From contig VYDF01000054.1 in NCBI GenBank assembly GCA_009843565.1, forward strand, positions 1,690 to 6,888: DNA of 5,199 bases. Direction: 5' to 3'. The notes under the pieces were generated by a model. The model was not told where the DNA came from. It ran no database searches and worked only from the letters and a program-made list of their open reading frames with translations. This DNA comes from Acidimicrobiia bacterium (GTDB lineage Bacteria > Actinomycetota > Acidimicrobiia > Acidimicrobiales > Bin134). Below, piece after piece: positions 4,732-5,199 of the stretch (positions within the stretch are counted from its first letter, which is position 1; the number at the start of each line of letters is the position of its first letter). The position numbers and the translations under genes are program-made.

Positions 4732-5199
4732 GATCCGAGCCGGTCGCCCGGAGTCGGTCGAGCACCCCGGAGCCAGTCCTCGGCGGCTTGGCGCGACTTA
4801 CCCTCGGCCTGAACCTCCACCAGTTGAAGCTGTCCATCTCCGGTGCCGACGACGGGTCCGTCGAGTTCTCCCGGCGGCTGGGATCCTGTAACTGGCAGCG
4901 CCGACCAGATCTTCAGGGTCTTACCCCTCCACGTTGTCCACGCCCCGCCCACCCGGACCTGGCGATTCAAGAACTCCGCCGAGTTCGCCCAGTCGAGGCG
5001 AAGCTCGTCCCGACTGGTCTTGGCTGCATACACCGGCTCGCCCTCTTGGGGCTCGGGCGTGCCCAGGCCATCTTGTAGGGCGCTGACCAGCATCGGAACC
5101 GCAACGTCCACCAGGTCAGCCCGCAGCGATGCTGCGGTGGCGTTAGGGGCAATGGGCACTTCGACCCTGCGATAGACCCGGCCGGTATCGAGACCCTCG
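4728..5199 (-). CDS. fmt: Methionyl-tRNA formyltransferase, 3' part, cut by window edge
   Basis: Formylates Met on initiator tRNA using 10-formyl-THF, so that translation can start with fMet. The 156 codons visible begin at EGLDTGRVYRRVEVPIAPNATAASL, the conserved end of the catalytic Rossmann-type domain (family pattern EGLDTG…PI…DTA). They continue through PVYAAKTSRDELRLDWANSAEFLNRQVR (family YA.K…E..iDW..sA..l.r.iR) into the C-terminal tRNA-binding barrel (GKTLKIWSALPV, LQLVEVQAEGKSRQAAEDWLRGAR, PGDRLGS). The frame is open to the window edge, so the GTG at 5157-5159 is not the start. The stop overlaps the rsmB start by four bases, and fmt-rsmB is a common pair in bacteria. Confidence 0.96.
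   Translation of the reverse strand, partial: EGLDTGRVYRRVEVPIAPNATAASLRADLVDVAVPMLVSALQDGLGTPEPQEGEPVYAAKTSRDELRLDWANSAEFLNRQVRVGGAWTTWRGKTLKIWSALPVTGSQPPGELDGPVVGTGDGQLQLVEVQAEGKSRQAAEDWLRGARPTPGDRLGS

Overview
The window reads as an ordinary chromosomal housekeeping segment of a high-GC actinobacterium. The best guess is an acidimicrobial-type lineage. This rests on GC-rich codon use, a long-form HisG, an actinobacterial-style IF3 and a DUF1844-type protein facing infC. The lineage is inferred from the look of the proteins, not from a database search. I saw no mobile element, CRISPR array, rRNA, tRNA or phage gene.

Layout. At the left edge (1-301, minus strand) is the 5' part of infC, translation initiation factor IF3. 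Its reading frame offers no ATG, GTG, TTG or CTG in a sensible place, and the best start is ATA behind an anti-SD-complementary GGTGATC. A 165-base divergent intergenic region (302-466) separates it from the only plus-strand gene (467-943), a 158-residue DUF1844-like protein with an acidic tail. That gene converges on, and overlaps by 14 bases, the end of a long minus-strand cluster.

Read in its own direction from 5199 down to 930, the cluster is: fmt (3' part), rsmB, a mogA/moaB-type gene, ribD, hisG and a small cold-shock-like gene. Three junctions are 4-base stop/start overlaps (fmt-rsmB, mog-ribD, hisG-CSD). The other two gaps are 11 and 47 bases. This suggests a single transcription unit with translational coupling. 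Its functions are mixed: initiator tRNA formylation, 16S rRNA methylation, molybdopterin adenylylation, riboflavin synthesis and the first step of histidine synthesis, plus a probable nucleic-acid-binding protein. With infC next door, the theme is translation initiation and basic anabolism rather than one pathway.

Oddities worth checking are the ATA start of infC, a one-base frame break in rsmB near 4399-4417 (mutation or sequence error), an RsmB that seems to lack part of the usual region between its NusB-like and methyltransferase domains, and a divergent cold-shock-fold protein coupled to hisG. I found no convincing new multi-gene system here.
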